Shown here piece after piece: positions 1 to 7,980 of a stretch of 64,000 nt of DNA; the stretch's first letter is position 1; each line of letters starts with the position of its first letter. The translations under genes were made by a program, and so were the position numbers. Where the stretch lies: NCBI RefSeq assembly GCF_011947265.1, contig NZ_JAATHD010000027.1, positions 19,284 to 83,283 on the forward strand, given 5' to 3'. The notes under the pieces are model-generated. The model saw only the letters and a program-made list of their open reading frames with translations, was not told the DNA's origin and made no database searches. Origin of the DNA: Paenibacillus sp. HB172176 (GTDB lineage Bacteria > Bacillota > Bacilli > Paenibacillales > Paenibacillaceae).

Positions 1-45
1 TGAAAGGCAATGGGTTTATCACATGACCGGGTGGTAGTAATCGAT

Positions 46-864
46 ATGAAAGAACAAATTTCTCGTTTGTTCGGATTATCCGAACAACGCATGCCGCAAG
101 AAGAAGTTCGTCAAATTCCAATTTCTGAAGTGGACACAAGTCCATTTCAGCCTAGAACCGTGTTCGATGATGATCGTATTGAGGAATTATGTCAGACTAT
201 TCGAACCCATGGCGTTATTCAACCTATTGTTGTACGCATGCGAAATAATCGTTATGAAATTATTGCTGGAGAACGCCGGTGGAGGGCAGTGACCAAGCTG
301 GGTTATGATACGATACCCGCTATCGTGCGTGAATTCAATGATTCACAAACGGCATCCATTGCGCTCATTGAAAATCTGCAGCGTGAAGGTCTGACTGCTG
401 TTGAAGAAGCGGTAGCCTACCAAAAGCTGATTGAACTGCATGATTTGACGCAAGAAAGCCTGGCGCAGCGCTTGGGAAAGAGTCAATCTACCATTGCTAA
501 TAAACTCCGATTGCTAATGTTGCCGGAAACGATTAAAATTGCATTAATGGATCGTAAAATAACGGAACGTCACGCTAGAGCATTGCTTTCCTTGGACAAT
601 GAGGAACAACAGTTGAAATTGCTTGAAGAAATCATTGCGAAGGATCTGAATGTGAAGCAGACGGAGATGCGAATTGCTTTTCTGAAGGAAACGGAGAAGA
701 ATAAGAAGGCGAAACGAATTTCCTTCACCAAGGATGTTCGCCTCGCTCTTAATACGATTCGACAATCAATTGATATGGTGAATGGATCAGGCCTCAAAAT
801 TAAGACAAATGAAAAGGATTATGAGGATCATTACGAGATTACGATTCAGATCCCAAAACGCTGA
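46..864 (+). CDS. noc: Nucleoid occlusion protein Noc
   Basis: A ParB-family DNA-binding protein of 272 residues that, in Bacillus, binds Noc sites, associates with the membrane and keeps FtsZ from dividing over the nucleoid. The ParB N-terminal box is clear (FQPR, then GVIQPIVVR and EIIAGERRWRA), followed by ALIENLQRE and a helix-turn-helix near residues 135-157 (LAQRLGKSQSTIANKLRLL). The tail (LNTIRQSIDMV, ending in IPK) matches Noc rather than Spo0J. ATG 46 is chosen because the family starts MKE/MKH-x-x-SRLFGL; an in-frame ATG at 10 would add twelve unsupported residues. It lies just upstream of soj-spo0J, as in Bacillus, and ends in a terminator hairpin. Identification is firm; the start is probable. 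Confidence 0.94.
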   Translation: MKEQISRLFGLSEQRMPQEEVRQIPISEVDTSPFQPRTVFDDDRIEELCQTIRTHGVIQPIVVRMRNNRYEIIAGERRWRAVTKLGYDTIPAIVREFNDSQTASIALIENLQREGLTAVEEAVAYQKLIELHDLTQESLAQRLGKSQSTIANKLRLLMLPETIKIALMDRKITERHARALLSLDNEEQQLKLLEEIIAKDLNVKQTEMRIAFLKETEKNKKAKRISFTKDVRLALNTIRQSIDMVNGSGLKIKTNEKDYEDHYEITIQIPKR

Positions 865-891
865 ATAAGAACGACCATATGGAAAAATGAT

Positions 892-922
892 GCCGCCTTC
901 ATTGAAGGCGGCGATGCATTTT
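892..922 (+). terminator. Intrinsic terminator after noc
   Basis: A perfect GCCGCCTTC / GAAGGCGGC stem with an ATT loop begins 27 bases after the noc stop and is followed by a short T-rich run. It separates noc from soj-spo0J. Confidence 0.8.
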
Positions 923-1281
923 TAAAATATGGGAAAGTATATCATTTCGATATACACTCTATATTTCTCCAGATACCGTTTTCGTTGAATATGCTGCTTG
1001 TTTGTGCGACTTCAGAAAAAACGGTAATGAAACGCGCCGTGCCGCCAAAGGACGGCGTACACGGTTCACCTTATATAAAGGGACTCAGGTGCATCTTGCT
1101 CTAGTAAAGCGCGTTTCACCTTACAACAATCAATGAAAGACTAGAAACTGAAATTCATTTGGCGATTAAACCTGTATTTCATTGGATTTGAATAACCATC
1201 GTACACTGAGACGATCAATTTTAATAATTCGAGAATATAGGTTTCCTCCGACAATAGTTTCACATTTGAGGTGAGTTGGGT
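923..1281. other. noc-soj intergenic region
   Basis: About 360 bases without a convincing gene. It holds two copies of TTCACCTTA (near 1066 and 1117) and must contain the soj promoter, but no -35/-10 pair with good spacing stands out. No full parS palindrome is present here; the one found lies inside spo0J. Confidence 0.5.
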
Positions 1282-2055
1282 TTGTCGAAGATAATAGCAA
1301 TTGCGAATCAAAAAGGTGGTGTCGGTAAGACAACTACGTCTGTAAATTTAGCTGCATGTCTTGCTTCTCTGGGAAGGAAGGTGTTGTTGGTAGATATCGA
1401 CCCGCAGGGTAATACGACTAGTGGACTTGGGATTAACAAAGCCGACGTAGAGAATTGTATCTATGACATTCTCATAGATGATGTTCATCCGAAGGAAGCA
1501 ATGGTGGAAACAATGGTGCATGGTTTGACGGTTATACCGGCTACCATTCAACTTGCTGGAGCCGAAATCGAATTGGTTCCAACGATTTCTAGAGAGCATC
1601 GTTTGAAAAAATCTCTGCAGCTGATCAAGGATCAATTCGATTACATTCTTATCGATTGCCCGCCTTCCCTTGGCATACTGACGATTAACTCTCTTACAGC
1701 AGCAGACTCCGTGTTGATACCAATTCAGTGTGAGTATTACGCATTGGAGGGTTTGAGCCAATTGCTAAATACGGTTCGACTTGTACAGAAACACCTGAAT
1801 ACATCATTGCAAATTGAAGGCGTCTTGCTTACCATGCTCGATGCAAGAACAAACTTAGGTATTCAAGTGATTGAAGAGGTTAAAAAATATTTTCAACAAA
1901 AGGTCTATCAAACCATTATTCCAAGAAACGTACGTCTCAGTGAAGCTCCGTCGCATGGTCAAGCGATTATAACTTATGATCCAAGATCCAAAGGCGCTGA
2001 AGTATATCTAGAACTTGCGAAGGAAGTGATTACTTATGAACAAGCGGCTAGGTAG
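1282..2055 (+). CDS. soj: Chromosome partitioning ATPase Soj (ParA)
   Basis: A 257-residue ParA/MinD-type ATPase. In Bacillus, Soj with Spo0J drives origin segregation and also controls DnaA. The deviant Walker A motif (QKGGVGKTT) is at residues 9-17, the DIDPQGN box follows near residue 40, and the Walker B stretch is YILIDCPPSLG. Length and sequence are very close to Bacillus Soj. A TTG at 1282 is preferred: it gives the family N terminus MSKIIAIANQKGG and sits about seven bases after GAGGTGA. A TTG at 1276 is too close to that ribosome binding site. The 3' end overlaps spo0J by 20 bases, implying translational coupling. Confidence 0.96.
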   Translation: MSKIIAIANQKGGVGKTTTSVNLAACLASLGRKVLLVDIDPQGNTTSGLGINKADVENCIYDILIDDVHPKEAMVETMVHGLTVIPATIQLAGAEIELVPTISREHRLKKSLQLIKDQFDYILIDCPPSLGILTINSLTAADSVLIPIQCEYYALEGLSQLLNTVRLVQKHLNTSLQIEGVLLTMLDARTNLGIQVIEEVKKYFQQKVYQTIIPRNVRLSEAPSHGQAIITYDPRSKGAEVYLELAKEVITYEQAAR

Positions 2056-2887
2056 AGGTCTTGATGCGCTTATTCCATCGCTTTCTGTGAATGATGATGA
2101 TAAGGTAATTGAAATCACCCTTAACCAGCTAAGACCTAATCCCTATCAACCCAGGAAAACATTCGACGAGGATTCAATTAAAGAACTGGCGGAGTCGATT
2201 AAGCAACACGGTATCATTCAACCAATCATCGTTAGATCTGTGCTTAAAGGCTTTGAAATCATAGCAGGAGAACGGCGGTTTAGAGCATCGCAATATTGCG
2301 GGAACGCCACGATACCTGCTGTAGTTCGGAATTTTACAGATCAACAAGTAATGGAAATCGCACTTATAGAGAATCTGCAGAGAGAGGATCTTAACGCTAT
2401 TGAAGTAGCGATTGCGTACCAATCTTTAATGGATAAATTCAAGCTTACACAGGAAGAGCTGAGCTTGAAGGTGGGGAAATCGAGATCGCATATCGCCAAC
2501 TTCGTAAGACTACTGTCGCTTCCTGAAGAAATCAAGGACAATGTTTCACGTGGAACATTGTCAATGGGACATGCAAGAGCATTGGTGGCCATTAAGGATG
2601 CTAAGACGCAGAAGCAATTGGCGGAAGCGACTGTTGCATCCGAATGGAGTGTGCGGGAGCTTGAGGATGCCGTGCAGAGACTGGATGTTAAGCCGAATGA
2701 GGTTCAAAAAACTCCGAAGCAGAAAAAGAGAGATCCCTATATTGACTCTTTGGAAGAATCACTGAGAGAACGATTTAAAACAACAGTGAAGATTAAGCAA
2801 CAAAAGGATAAAGGGAAAATTGAACTGCAATACTACAATAAGCAGGATTTGGAACGGCTGTTGGAGCTGCTTCAACGACTGGCGTAA
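2036..2887 (+). CDS. spo0J: Chromosome partitioning protein Spo0J (ParB), a CTP-dependent clamp
   Basis: A 283-residue ParB that loads on parS, spreads as a CTP-gated sliding clamp and recruits SMC. The N terminus MNKRLGRGLDALIPS, which stimulates the Soj ATPase in relatives, is intact. The CTP-binding box (GIIQPIIVR, then GERRFRA), the ENLQRE motif and the HTH (LSLKVGKSRSHIANFVRLL, about residues 143-161) follow. The C-terminal dimerisation region ends in LERLLELLQRLA. It overlaps soj and contains the parS site in its own coding sequence at 2542-2557, as in B. subtilis. Confidence 0.96.
   Translation: MNKRLGRGLDALIPSLSVNDDDKVIEITLNQLRPNPYQPRKTFDEDSIKELAESIKQHGIIQPIIVRSVLKGFEIIAGERRFRASQYCGNATIPAVVRNFTDQQVMEIALIENLQREDLNAIEVAIAYQSLMDKFKLTQEELSLKVGKSRSHIANFVRLLSLPEEIKDNVSRGTLSMGHARALVAIKDAKTQKQLAEATVASEWSVRELEDAVQRLDVKPNEVQKTPKQKKRDPYIDSLEESLRERFKTTVKIKQQKDKGKIELQYYNKQDLERLLELLQRLA
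2542..2557. promoter_or_regulatory. parS centromere site inside spo0J
   Basis: The 16-bp sequence TGTTTCACGTGGAACA, read on the other strand, is TGTTCCACGTGAAACA, the textbook parS consensus. It lies in the spo0J coding sequence just after the HTH, where B. subtilis also has a parS. It is the only full match I found in the window. Confidence 0.93.
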
Positions 2888-2989
2888 GCGTGGAGAGAAT
2901 TAGAGTTTCGACGATTGAATGCTCGAGTAAGTGAATAAGAAGTTAAAATTATAGAATGCGAAGGGATCTGTTGTATCGATAAAGCATGA

Positions 2990-3050
2990 ACAATGGCATG
3001 TCTAAGTTGTAATCCTGAAGTCGAAGGATTAAACTAAGATATGCCATTGT
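2990..3050. other. Long imperfect hairpin upstream of the aminotransferase gene
   Basis: Three nested stems close a loop of about eight bases: ACAATGGCAT with ATGCCATTGT, TCTAAGTT with AACTAAGA (one mismatch), and AATCCT with AGGATT. No T-run follows, so it is not a standard terminator on either strand. It lies between spo0J and the aminotransferase gene and could be an RNA processing or regulatory element, or a small repeat. Confidence 0.55.
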
Positions 3051-3083
3051 TATGTATAGACAAGGAAATAAGGAGGTCGAAGC

Positions 3084-4253
3084 ATGGAGAACGAACGAAA
3101 ATTGATTTATCTGGATCATGCCGCTACATCATGGCCGAAGCCGCCCCAAGTGCTGGATGCTGTAATGAACGCCATGCGTCAAGACTCAGCTAATCCGGGA
3201 AGAGGCAGTCATGCCATGGCAGTGCGCGCAAGTCGTGTCTTATTCGATACGAGAAAGCAGCTTGCCAAGCTGTTCCATATAAAAAATCCTAATGATATCG
3301 CCTTTGCTTCGAATACCACGATGGCTTTGAATATGGCAATTATGGGGTGGGTGAAGCAAGGAGATCACATAATAACAACCTCGCTTGAGCATAACTCCGT
3401 AAGAAGGCCGCTATATATGCTGGAGAAACAATTAAAGATTGAAGTTGATTATATTAAAGGCGATGAGCGCGGCGTTATAAATCCGCTCGATATAGAACGT
3501 GCAATAAAAGGAAATACAAGCATGATAATTGTCAATCACAGTTCAAACTTGCTCGGGTCGATTGCCCCAGTAAGTGCAATCGGCGAGATAGCTCGAAAGC
3601 ATCAAGTGAAATTATTAGTCGATGCCGCGCAAAGCGCGGGAATCATTCCGATTGATGTAGCTTCAATGGGGATTGATCTGCTGGCCTTTCCAGGGCATAA
3701 AGGCTTGCTTGGCCCACAGGGTACAGGCGGGCTCTATATAGCTCCCGATTTGGAACTGATGCCGTTGTTGTATGGTGGAACAGGGAGTCAGTCGGAGACG
3801 CCTCTACAGCCGTCTGTAAGACCTGATCGTTATGAGGCGGGGACGCAGAATACCCCGGGGCTTGCGGGGCTTCAAGAGGGCGTCAAATATGTATTGAATG
3901 AAACGGTAGAGAAAATCCATGCGAAAGAATGGACGTTGACGCAACGTATGATGGAGGGGTTGATTCGACTCTCCGGCATCCAGCTTATCGGGCCTTCGTT
4001 GGGAGAAGAAAAAACGGGGATTGTCTCCTTTGTCGCAAACGCTATCGACCCGTCCGAGCTTTCCTTTATACTGGATCAGCATTATGGAATAGCTGTAAGG
4101 GCAGGCTACCATTGCACACCGCTTGCGCATGAGTCTGCCGGTACATCGTTAACGGGTGCTATTCGGGTAAGCGTGGGCATATATACAACAGAAGATGATG
4201 TAGACGCATTGCTTGCCGCCATGAAAGAAATAGTGTCGCATTACGGGGAATAG
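3084..4253 (+). CDS. Class V aminotransferase, cysteine desulfurase family
   Basis: A 389-residue PLP enzyme of the NifS/SufS/selenocysteine lyase superfamily. Visible family motifs are LDHAATSWPKP at the N terminus, LEHNSVRRPL, LLVDAAQSAG (Asp that contacts the PLP ring nitrogen) and FPGHKGLLGPQGTG, where the Lys near residue 205 should form the Schiff base. A Cys in RAGYHCTPLAH near residue 346 is the expected sulfur-accepting residue. The compact form resembles the short clade I recall as TIGR01977, whose role is unsettled. A strong AAGGAGG precedes ATG 3084. It may feed sulfur or selenium to the DUF3343 protein encoded 1.3 kb downstream; this is inferred from proximity only. Confidence 0.88.
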   Translation: MENERKLIYLDHAATSWPKPPQVLDAVMNAMRQDSANPGRGSHAMAVRASRVLFDTRKQLAKLFHIKNPNDIAFASNTTMALNMAIMGWVKQGDHIITTSLEHNSVRRPLYMLEKQLKIEVDYIKGDERGVINPLDIERAIKGNTSMIIVNHSSNLLGSIAPVSAIGEIARKHQVKLLVDAAQSAGIIPIDVASMGIDLLAFPGHKGLLGPQGTGGLYIAPDLELMPLLYGGTGSQSETPLQPSVRPDRYEAGTQNTPGLAGLQEGVKYVLNETVEKIHAKEWTLTQRMMEGLIRLSGIQLIGPSLGEEKTGIVSFVANAIDPSELSFILDQHYGIAVRAGYHCTPLAHESAGTSLTGAIRVSVGIYTTEDDVDALLAAMKEIVSHYGE

Positions 4254-4269
4254 GGGATGAAGTTCGCAG

Positions 4270-4752
4270 ATGGATGAATGGATAAACGAGCCTGCTGCAA
4301 TAGGCTGTGCTGTGATGGCAATACTGTTAGTAATCGGATTCGTATGGGTGATGAGGTTAAACGGCAGACTAAAGGAACTTCGAAAGCAATATCTTGAAGT
4401 GATGGGGAATACGGGCGTTGATAATCTGGAAGATGTTATTGGCGATATGAAGCGAAGAATCGATGAGCAACAGCAGTACACAGAGAAGCTTGAAGAGAAG
4501 GTTGCGGAGATGTCCAAATTATTGCCAAAGCTGAAAAGCAAAGTCGGCACAGTTCGTTACAATGCATTCTCGGATGGAGGCAATGATCTTAGCTTCTCCA
4601 TTGCAATTGTGAGCGAGGAGAAGGATGGAGTTGTATTCTCGGGTCTGCATAGCAGAGATAGCACATATGTATATGCGAAACCTGTCGAACAAGGAGCTTC
4701 CTCATATCCTTTAACGCCAGAGGAACGCTCCGCAATCGATAAAGCGAAATAG
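4270..4752 (+). CDS. DUF4446 family membrane-anchored protein
   Basis: A 160-residue protein with one N-terminal membrane segment (about residues 9-28, CAVMAILLVIGFVWVM). A coiled-coil stretch rich in Glu/Lys follows to about residue 90, then a compact C-terminal domain containing VRYNAFSDGGNDLSFSIAI and a SGLHSRD motif. These match DUF4446 proteins of spore-formers, which have no assigned function. It starts 16 bases after the aminotransferase and is probably co-transcribed with it; GGGGATGAAG precedes the ATG. Confidence 0.82.
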   Translation: MDEWINEPAAIGCAVMAILLVIGFVWVMRLNGRLKELRKQYLEVMGNTGVDNLEDVIGDMKRRIDEQQQYTEKLEEKVAEMSKLLPKLKSKVGTVRYNAFSDGGNDLSFSIAIVSEEKDGVVFSGLHSRDSTYVYAKPVEQGASSYPLTPEERSAIDKAK

Positions 4753-4796
4753 GGAAGAACGACAACAACTGGTTGCTTTAATAGAGGAGACAGTTT

Positions 4797-5405
4797 TCAA
4801 GAGAGATCAGTAGCCGCAGTCTGATCTCTTGTGGAGGCCGAGACGCCCTTATAGCCGGCAATTGCTGTGAACAAGCCTAGCGATATAATGTCTGACATAC
4901 GCATGACGAGATGCAGCCTTGTATTCTGGAGTACGAAGTATTCCATAAAGCCGCCAACGTTGACAATACCGGTAATGTGAATATCTCCAACAGGCGGCAA
5001 ATCTTTGTTCACGCCGGCTCCGGGACGAACAGGGCCTTCGCCGATCTGAATGCAGCCAACGCTCGAAACTTGGCCAAGGCAGGCATCGATGCCGATGACG
5101 AATGGATTTGTGAATGAAGCTTGAATTGCTGAGAGAGTTTCATCCAGGTTCATAGCGTGAACAGGCTCTTCCAGAGTGCCGTAAAGATGAAAGTGAGGGC
5201 TTCTGAATTTCGAAAGGGAAGTTCCGATTAATGGTCCTAAAGCGTCGCCGGTCGATCTGTCGGTGCCGATACAAATAATGACGATGGGTCGATCCTTACC
5301 TAATTGATCAAGATATCCATTTAACCGATTCACTAGCAGTGATGTGATGTTGGATGTTGTATAGGGCAATTTGAAAGGCGCGTCTTTCATAAATGGAAGC
5401 TTCAT
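4797..5405 (-). CDS. yyaC: YyaC family sporulation protein (GPR-like protease fold)
   Basis: A 202-residue homologue of B. subtilis YyaC, a sporulation protein of the spore-protease (GPR)-like fold. Recognisable blocks are VIICIGTDRSTGDALGPLIG, GTLEEPVHAMNL, VIGIDACLG and PPVGDIHITGIVNVGG. It is transcribed against its neighbours, with GGGAGGG ahead of the ATG. A candidate sporulation promoter lies at 5439-5467. An inverted repeat AGAGATCAG/CTGATCTCT overlaps the last codons and may act as a weak terminator. Confidence 0.9.
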   Translation of the reverse strand: MKLPFMKDAPFKLPYTTSNITSLLVNRLNGYLDQLGKDRPIVIICIGTDRSTGDALGPLIGTSLSKFRSPHFHLYGTLEEPVHAMNLDETLSAIQASFTNPFVIGIDACLGQVSSVGCIQIGEGPVRPGAGVNKDLPPVGDIHITGIVNVGGFMEYFVLQNTRLHLVMRMSDIISLGLFTAIAGYKGVSASTRDQTAATDLS

Positions 5406-5438
5406 AGAAACCCTCCCCGATGACTCTTATATGATACT

Positions 5439-5467
5439 AGTATATGGATGAAACTTGCTTTTTATAC
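5439..5467 (-). promoter_or_regulatory. Candidate sporulation promoter of yyaC
   Basis: On the minus strand GTATA is followed, 16 bases after its ATA, by CATATACT. This resembles the sigma-E form ATA-N16-CATACAMT (7 of 8 in the -10), and the GTATA half would also suit sigma-F or sigma-G. The assignment to one sigma factor is uncertain. Confidence 0.35.
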
Positions 5468-5522
5468 GTATAATACTTCGGTATAATGAATGTAAGGCAA
5501 GTTAGAATACAGGGGGCTTTCC

Positions 5523-5765
5523 ATGTTAATCGCATTTGATTCCACACAACAGGCATTGCGGGCGGAAATGCTGCTCGAATATGCCGATATTGAAATCGAT
5601 ATTTGTCCCACGCCTAAGGAAATAACAGCTGGCTGCGCCTTGTCTATTCATTTTCCGGAAGAGGATCTCACAGCAGTGAGCGGCGTTATAGAACAAGAGA
5701 AGGTAGAGATTCGAGGCATATTCAAGCCTGTGCAAGACGGGTATGTATTGATTGACAGGTGTTAA
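5523..5765 (+). CDS. DUF3343 protein, putative S/Se carrier
   Basis: An 80-residue protein of the DUF3343 family, which Pfam describes as Se/S carrier-like. It has the characteristic small alpha-beta fold start (MLIAFDSTQQALRAEMLL) and the PTPKEITAGCALSI block with a single Cys near residue 39 that would be the carrier residue. A second Cys ends the chain. The ribosome binding site is CAGGGGG. It sits between yyaC (divergent) and mscS and may work with the cysteine desulfurase-type enzyme encoded at 3084; that link is inference. Confidence 0.8.
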   Translation: MLIAFDSTQQALRAEMLLEYADIEIDICPTPKEITAGCALSIHFPEEDLTAVSGVIEQEKVEIRGIFKPVQDGYVLIDRC

Positions 5766-5809
5766 ATCATTTTCAAACGGAGAATGTATGAAAACGGAGA
5801 TGATGACGG

Positions 5810-6664
5810 GTGCATTATCTGTTGGAAAAATCAACGGAATGGTTTGACATGGAAAGCATGTGGAGCGATTTCGGTTATACGGTTATTCGAATTGCAGCGA
5901 TTCTAGTTGTAGGTAGAATTCTTATCTGGATATTGCATAAGTCGGTGAATAGAATCGTTATTGATCGGGCTAGCAAGCGGCCCCCCAATCAAGCCAGACG
6001 AATGACGACGGTTGGCAAGCTAATGAAAAATGTGACATCCTACGTAATCTATTTCATAGCTGGAATGCTAACGCTGTCTGAGATTGGTTTGGATCTGGGG
6101 CCGTTGCTGGCAGGGGCAGGCGTGGTCGGAATTGCGATCGGTTTCGGGGCGCAAAGCTTGGTTAAGGATATCCTGACCGGATTCTTCATCATTATGGAAG
6201 ATCAATTCGCTGTTGGCGATGTGATTCAAACAGGTACCTTCAAAGGTACAGTGGAGATGATAGGATTACGAACGACACGCATTCAAAGCTGGACCGGCGA
6301 AATTCACATTGTGCCGAACAGCACGATAGGCGCTGTTACAAATTTCTCTGTAAGCAATTCGTTGGCTGTGCTGGATGTATCCCTTGCTTATGATGCCGAT
6401 ATCGAGCATGCGACAAGAATTATTACGGAAACAATGCATGAGCTGAAAAGTGAAAATGTGGTAAAAGAGCCAGAGGTGCTCGGAATCGTGTCACTGGAAT
6501 CATCGGCAGTCACGATAAGAATCATTGCAGAATGCTTGCCCAATACCCAGACAACCGTTGCAAGATTGATGAACAAAGTGGTTAAAGAAGCATTCGATCA
6601 TCACGGGATAAAGATGCCGTATCCGAAAATCGTCACATTCAAAAATTCGATAGAGGGAGCGTAA
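5810..6664 (+). CDS. Small-conductance mechanosensitive channel (MscS/YkuT family)
   Basis: A 284-residue MscS-family channel that opens on membrane tension. Three hydrophobic segments precede the pore helix: about residues 20-43, 73-95, then the TM3 signature GPLLAGAGVVGIAIGFGAQSL near 98-118. The beta domain follows (VGDVIQTGTFKGTVEMIGLRTTRIQ, IVPNSTIG) and then the alpha-beta C-terminal domain. Length and motifs match Bacillus YkuT. The GTG at 5810 is chosen because GGAGATGA lies about six bases before it. The DUF951 gene follows after three bases, so the two are co-transcribed. Confidence 0.92.
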   Translation: MHYLLEKSTEWFDMESMWSDFGYTVIRIAAILVVGRILIWILHKSVNRIVIDRASKRPPNQARRMTTVGKLMKNVTSYVIYFIAGMLTLSEIGLDLGPLLAGAGVVGIAIGFGAQSLVKDILTGFFIIMEDQFAVGDVIQTGTFKGTVEMIGLRTTRIQSWTGEIHIVPNSTIGAVTNFSVSNSLAVLDVSLAYDADIEHATRIITETMHELKSENVVKEPEVLGIVSLESSAVTIRIIAECLPNTQTTVARLMNKVVKEAFDHHGIKMPYPKIVTFKNSIEGA

Positions 6665-6667
6665 GCG

Positions 6668-6883
6668 ATGGAGAGAAAGCAATTCGAATTAGGAGATGTT
6701 GTCTTAATGAAGAAGCAGCATCCATGCGGCGCGAATGAAATGGAAATCATACGTATGGGCATGGATATCCGCATCAAATGCGTTGGCTGCAAGCATAGCG
6801 TACTGATACCGCGAGCCAAGTTCGAGAAAAACATGAAGAAGGTGCTTCGGTCGAAGCAAAGCGAAGAAGACAATGAAGCATGA
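6668..6883 (+). CDS. DUF951 domain protein
   Basis: A 71-residue small basic protein. The DUF951 signature is present: GDVVLMKKQHPCG, then MGMDIRIKCVGCKHSVLIPR, with three Cys that could form a metal or nucleic-acid binding knuckle. B. subtilis has a counterpart (yyzM) in the same chromosomal neighbourhood, normally followed by ychF and rpsF. Here the gene is followed by a hairpin and the carbohydrate block instead. Confidence 0.88.
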   Translation: MERKQFELGDVVLMKKQHPCGANEMEIIRMGMDIRIKCVGCKHSVLIPRAKFEKNMKKVLRSKQSEEDNEA

Positions 6884-6914
6884 AATCATGGGATTAAGAG
6901 GTTTGTTGAGAAGG

Positions 6915-6953
6915 GAGCAAGATGTTCAATGGCCATCCACGAACATCTTGCTC
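6915..6953. terminator. Perfect 13-bp stem-loop between convergent genes
   Basis: GAGCAAGATGTTC pairs perfectly with GAACATCTTGCTC across a 13-base loop. Neither strand has a convincing T-run. Its place between the DUF951 stop and the stop of the convergent mutarotase-like gene suggests a bidirectional terminator. Confidence 0.5.
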
Positions 6954-6959
6954 ATACGT

Positions 6960-7928
6960 CTACTCCCCTCGTTTATTATGCTCCAGATCTAACTCCAGAG
7001 ACCACTCATATTGACCGAAACCGGCAATTATAGCGGTTTTTCCTTGACGCCACGCCGTTGCGACATTATCAAGAAAGCCCGTTGCAGGCTCCAACGCCAC
7101 ATGATACTGATTGGAATAACCGCCATAGTTCGCCCATATCGCCAAATAAGGAATCTTCTCCTGAGGGAATAATAGCGTAAGCTTCTCCCCGCTCGCCGGA
7201 TCGTACAATGAAACTCGCCCTTCGGGAAGCATACCGTCAAAATAAAATTTCTCCGCGGTTTGCGCGCATGCCGCCTCCACATCGTTCAAGAAAACCTCCG
7301 TCTGCCCAGGCAGAGACGCCCTAGGCCATGAAAGTCTAGAGCCTCGGGCGCCTAATCGATTCTTATGCGAATAAGAAACGATGACTCGATTAAGCTCGTC
7401 AGGAACTTCGATCATCATGCCGGCGTTGACTTGAAAGAGAGGGTGGGCCGCCCACAGAAACGGAATTGGATCAGAACTCACATTAGCGGCCCTATAATCG
7501 ATTCTTAGCCGGCCTTTGTCAGTGAAGGAATAGGTTTTCTCCAATCGATAGGGAAGCTGCAGGCCGTCAACAGCACAATGCAAGCGATTGTCTTGAATAG
7601 GCTCACAGCGCCAAGGCAACGACCATACCTCGCCATGATCGGGCAGCTTCGTTCCGCGCCAAGGTGATTCTTGAAGCTCGCAAGCATCGATGGTAGGGAA
7701 CATCTCGTCCCATCCGCTGCCATCTCCTTCTGCGAATGAACTGCCATAGCCGCGATGTCCGAGCGGCATTGCAGTTCGGGACAACCATTCTCTTCCTGTA
7801 ACTCTATCCTTCAGCGATACGATTTTGCTGCCCAGCGAAGGAAGGAGCATCAGCTCCAGATTGACATTGAAGCCTTTCCATGCTGAATATCCTTCAAAGG
7901 TCGTTTTCTCCCACCTGCCGTGATTCAT
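6960..7928 (-). CDS. Aldose 1-epimerase (galactose mutarotase)-like protein
   Basis: A 322-residue protein of the galactose mutarotase superfold. Supporting blocks are PSLGSKIVSLKDR at the start, DHGEVWSLPW, a candidate catalytic His in LWAAHPLFQV near residue 165, and a candidate catalytic Glu in YHVALEPATGFLDN near residue 280. Overall similarity to characterised GalM is low, so activity on a specific sugar is not assigned. ATG 7928 is favoured over a GTG at 7940 because GAGAGGTG is then properly spaced. It is the distal gene of an operon with the DUF5107-TPR gene 52 bases upstream. Confidence 0.75.
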   Translation of the reverse strand: MNHGRWEKTTFEGYSAWKGFNVNLELMLLPSLGSKIVSLKDRVTGREWLSRTAMPLGHRGYGSSFAEGDGSGWDEMFPTIDACELQESPWRGTKLPDHGEVWSLPWRCEPIQDNRLHCAVDGLQLPYRLEKTYSFTDKGRLRIDYRAANVSSDPIPFLWAAHPLFQVNAGMMIEVPDELNRVIVSYSHKNRLGARGSRLSWPRASLPGQTEVFLNDVEAACAQTAEKFYFDGMLPEGRVSLYDPASGEKLTLLFPQEKIPYLAIWANYGGYSNQYHVALEPATGFLDNVATAWRQGKTAIIAGFGQYEWSLELDLEHNKRGE

Positions 7929-7980
7929 CTTCTTGCGCACCTCTCATTCCCGTCAGAATCTTCAATCCCTATTTCATTTC

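Noticed and set aside
1061..1128. Degenerate parS or Noc-binding sites in the noc-soj gap
   Set aside because: GTTTCACC-like words occur but lack the second half of the palindrome.
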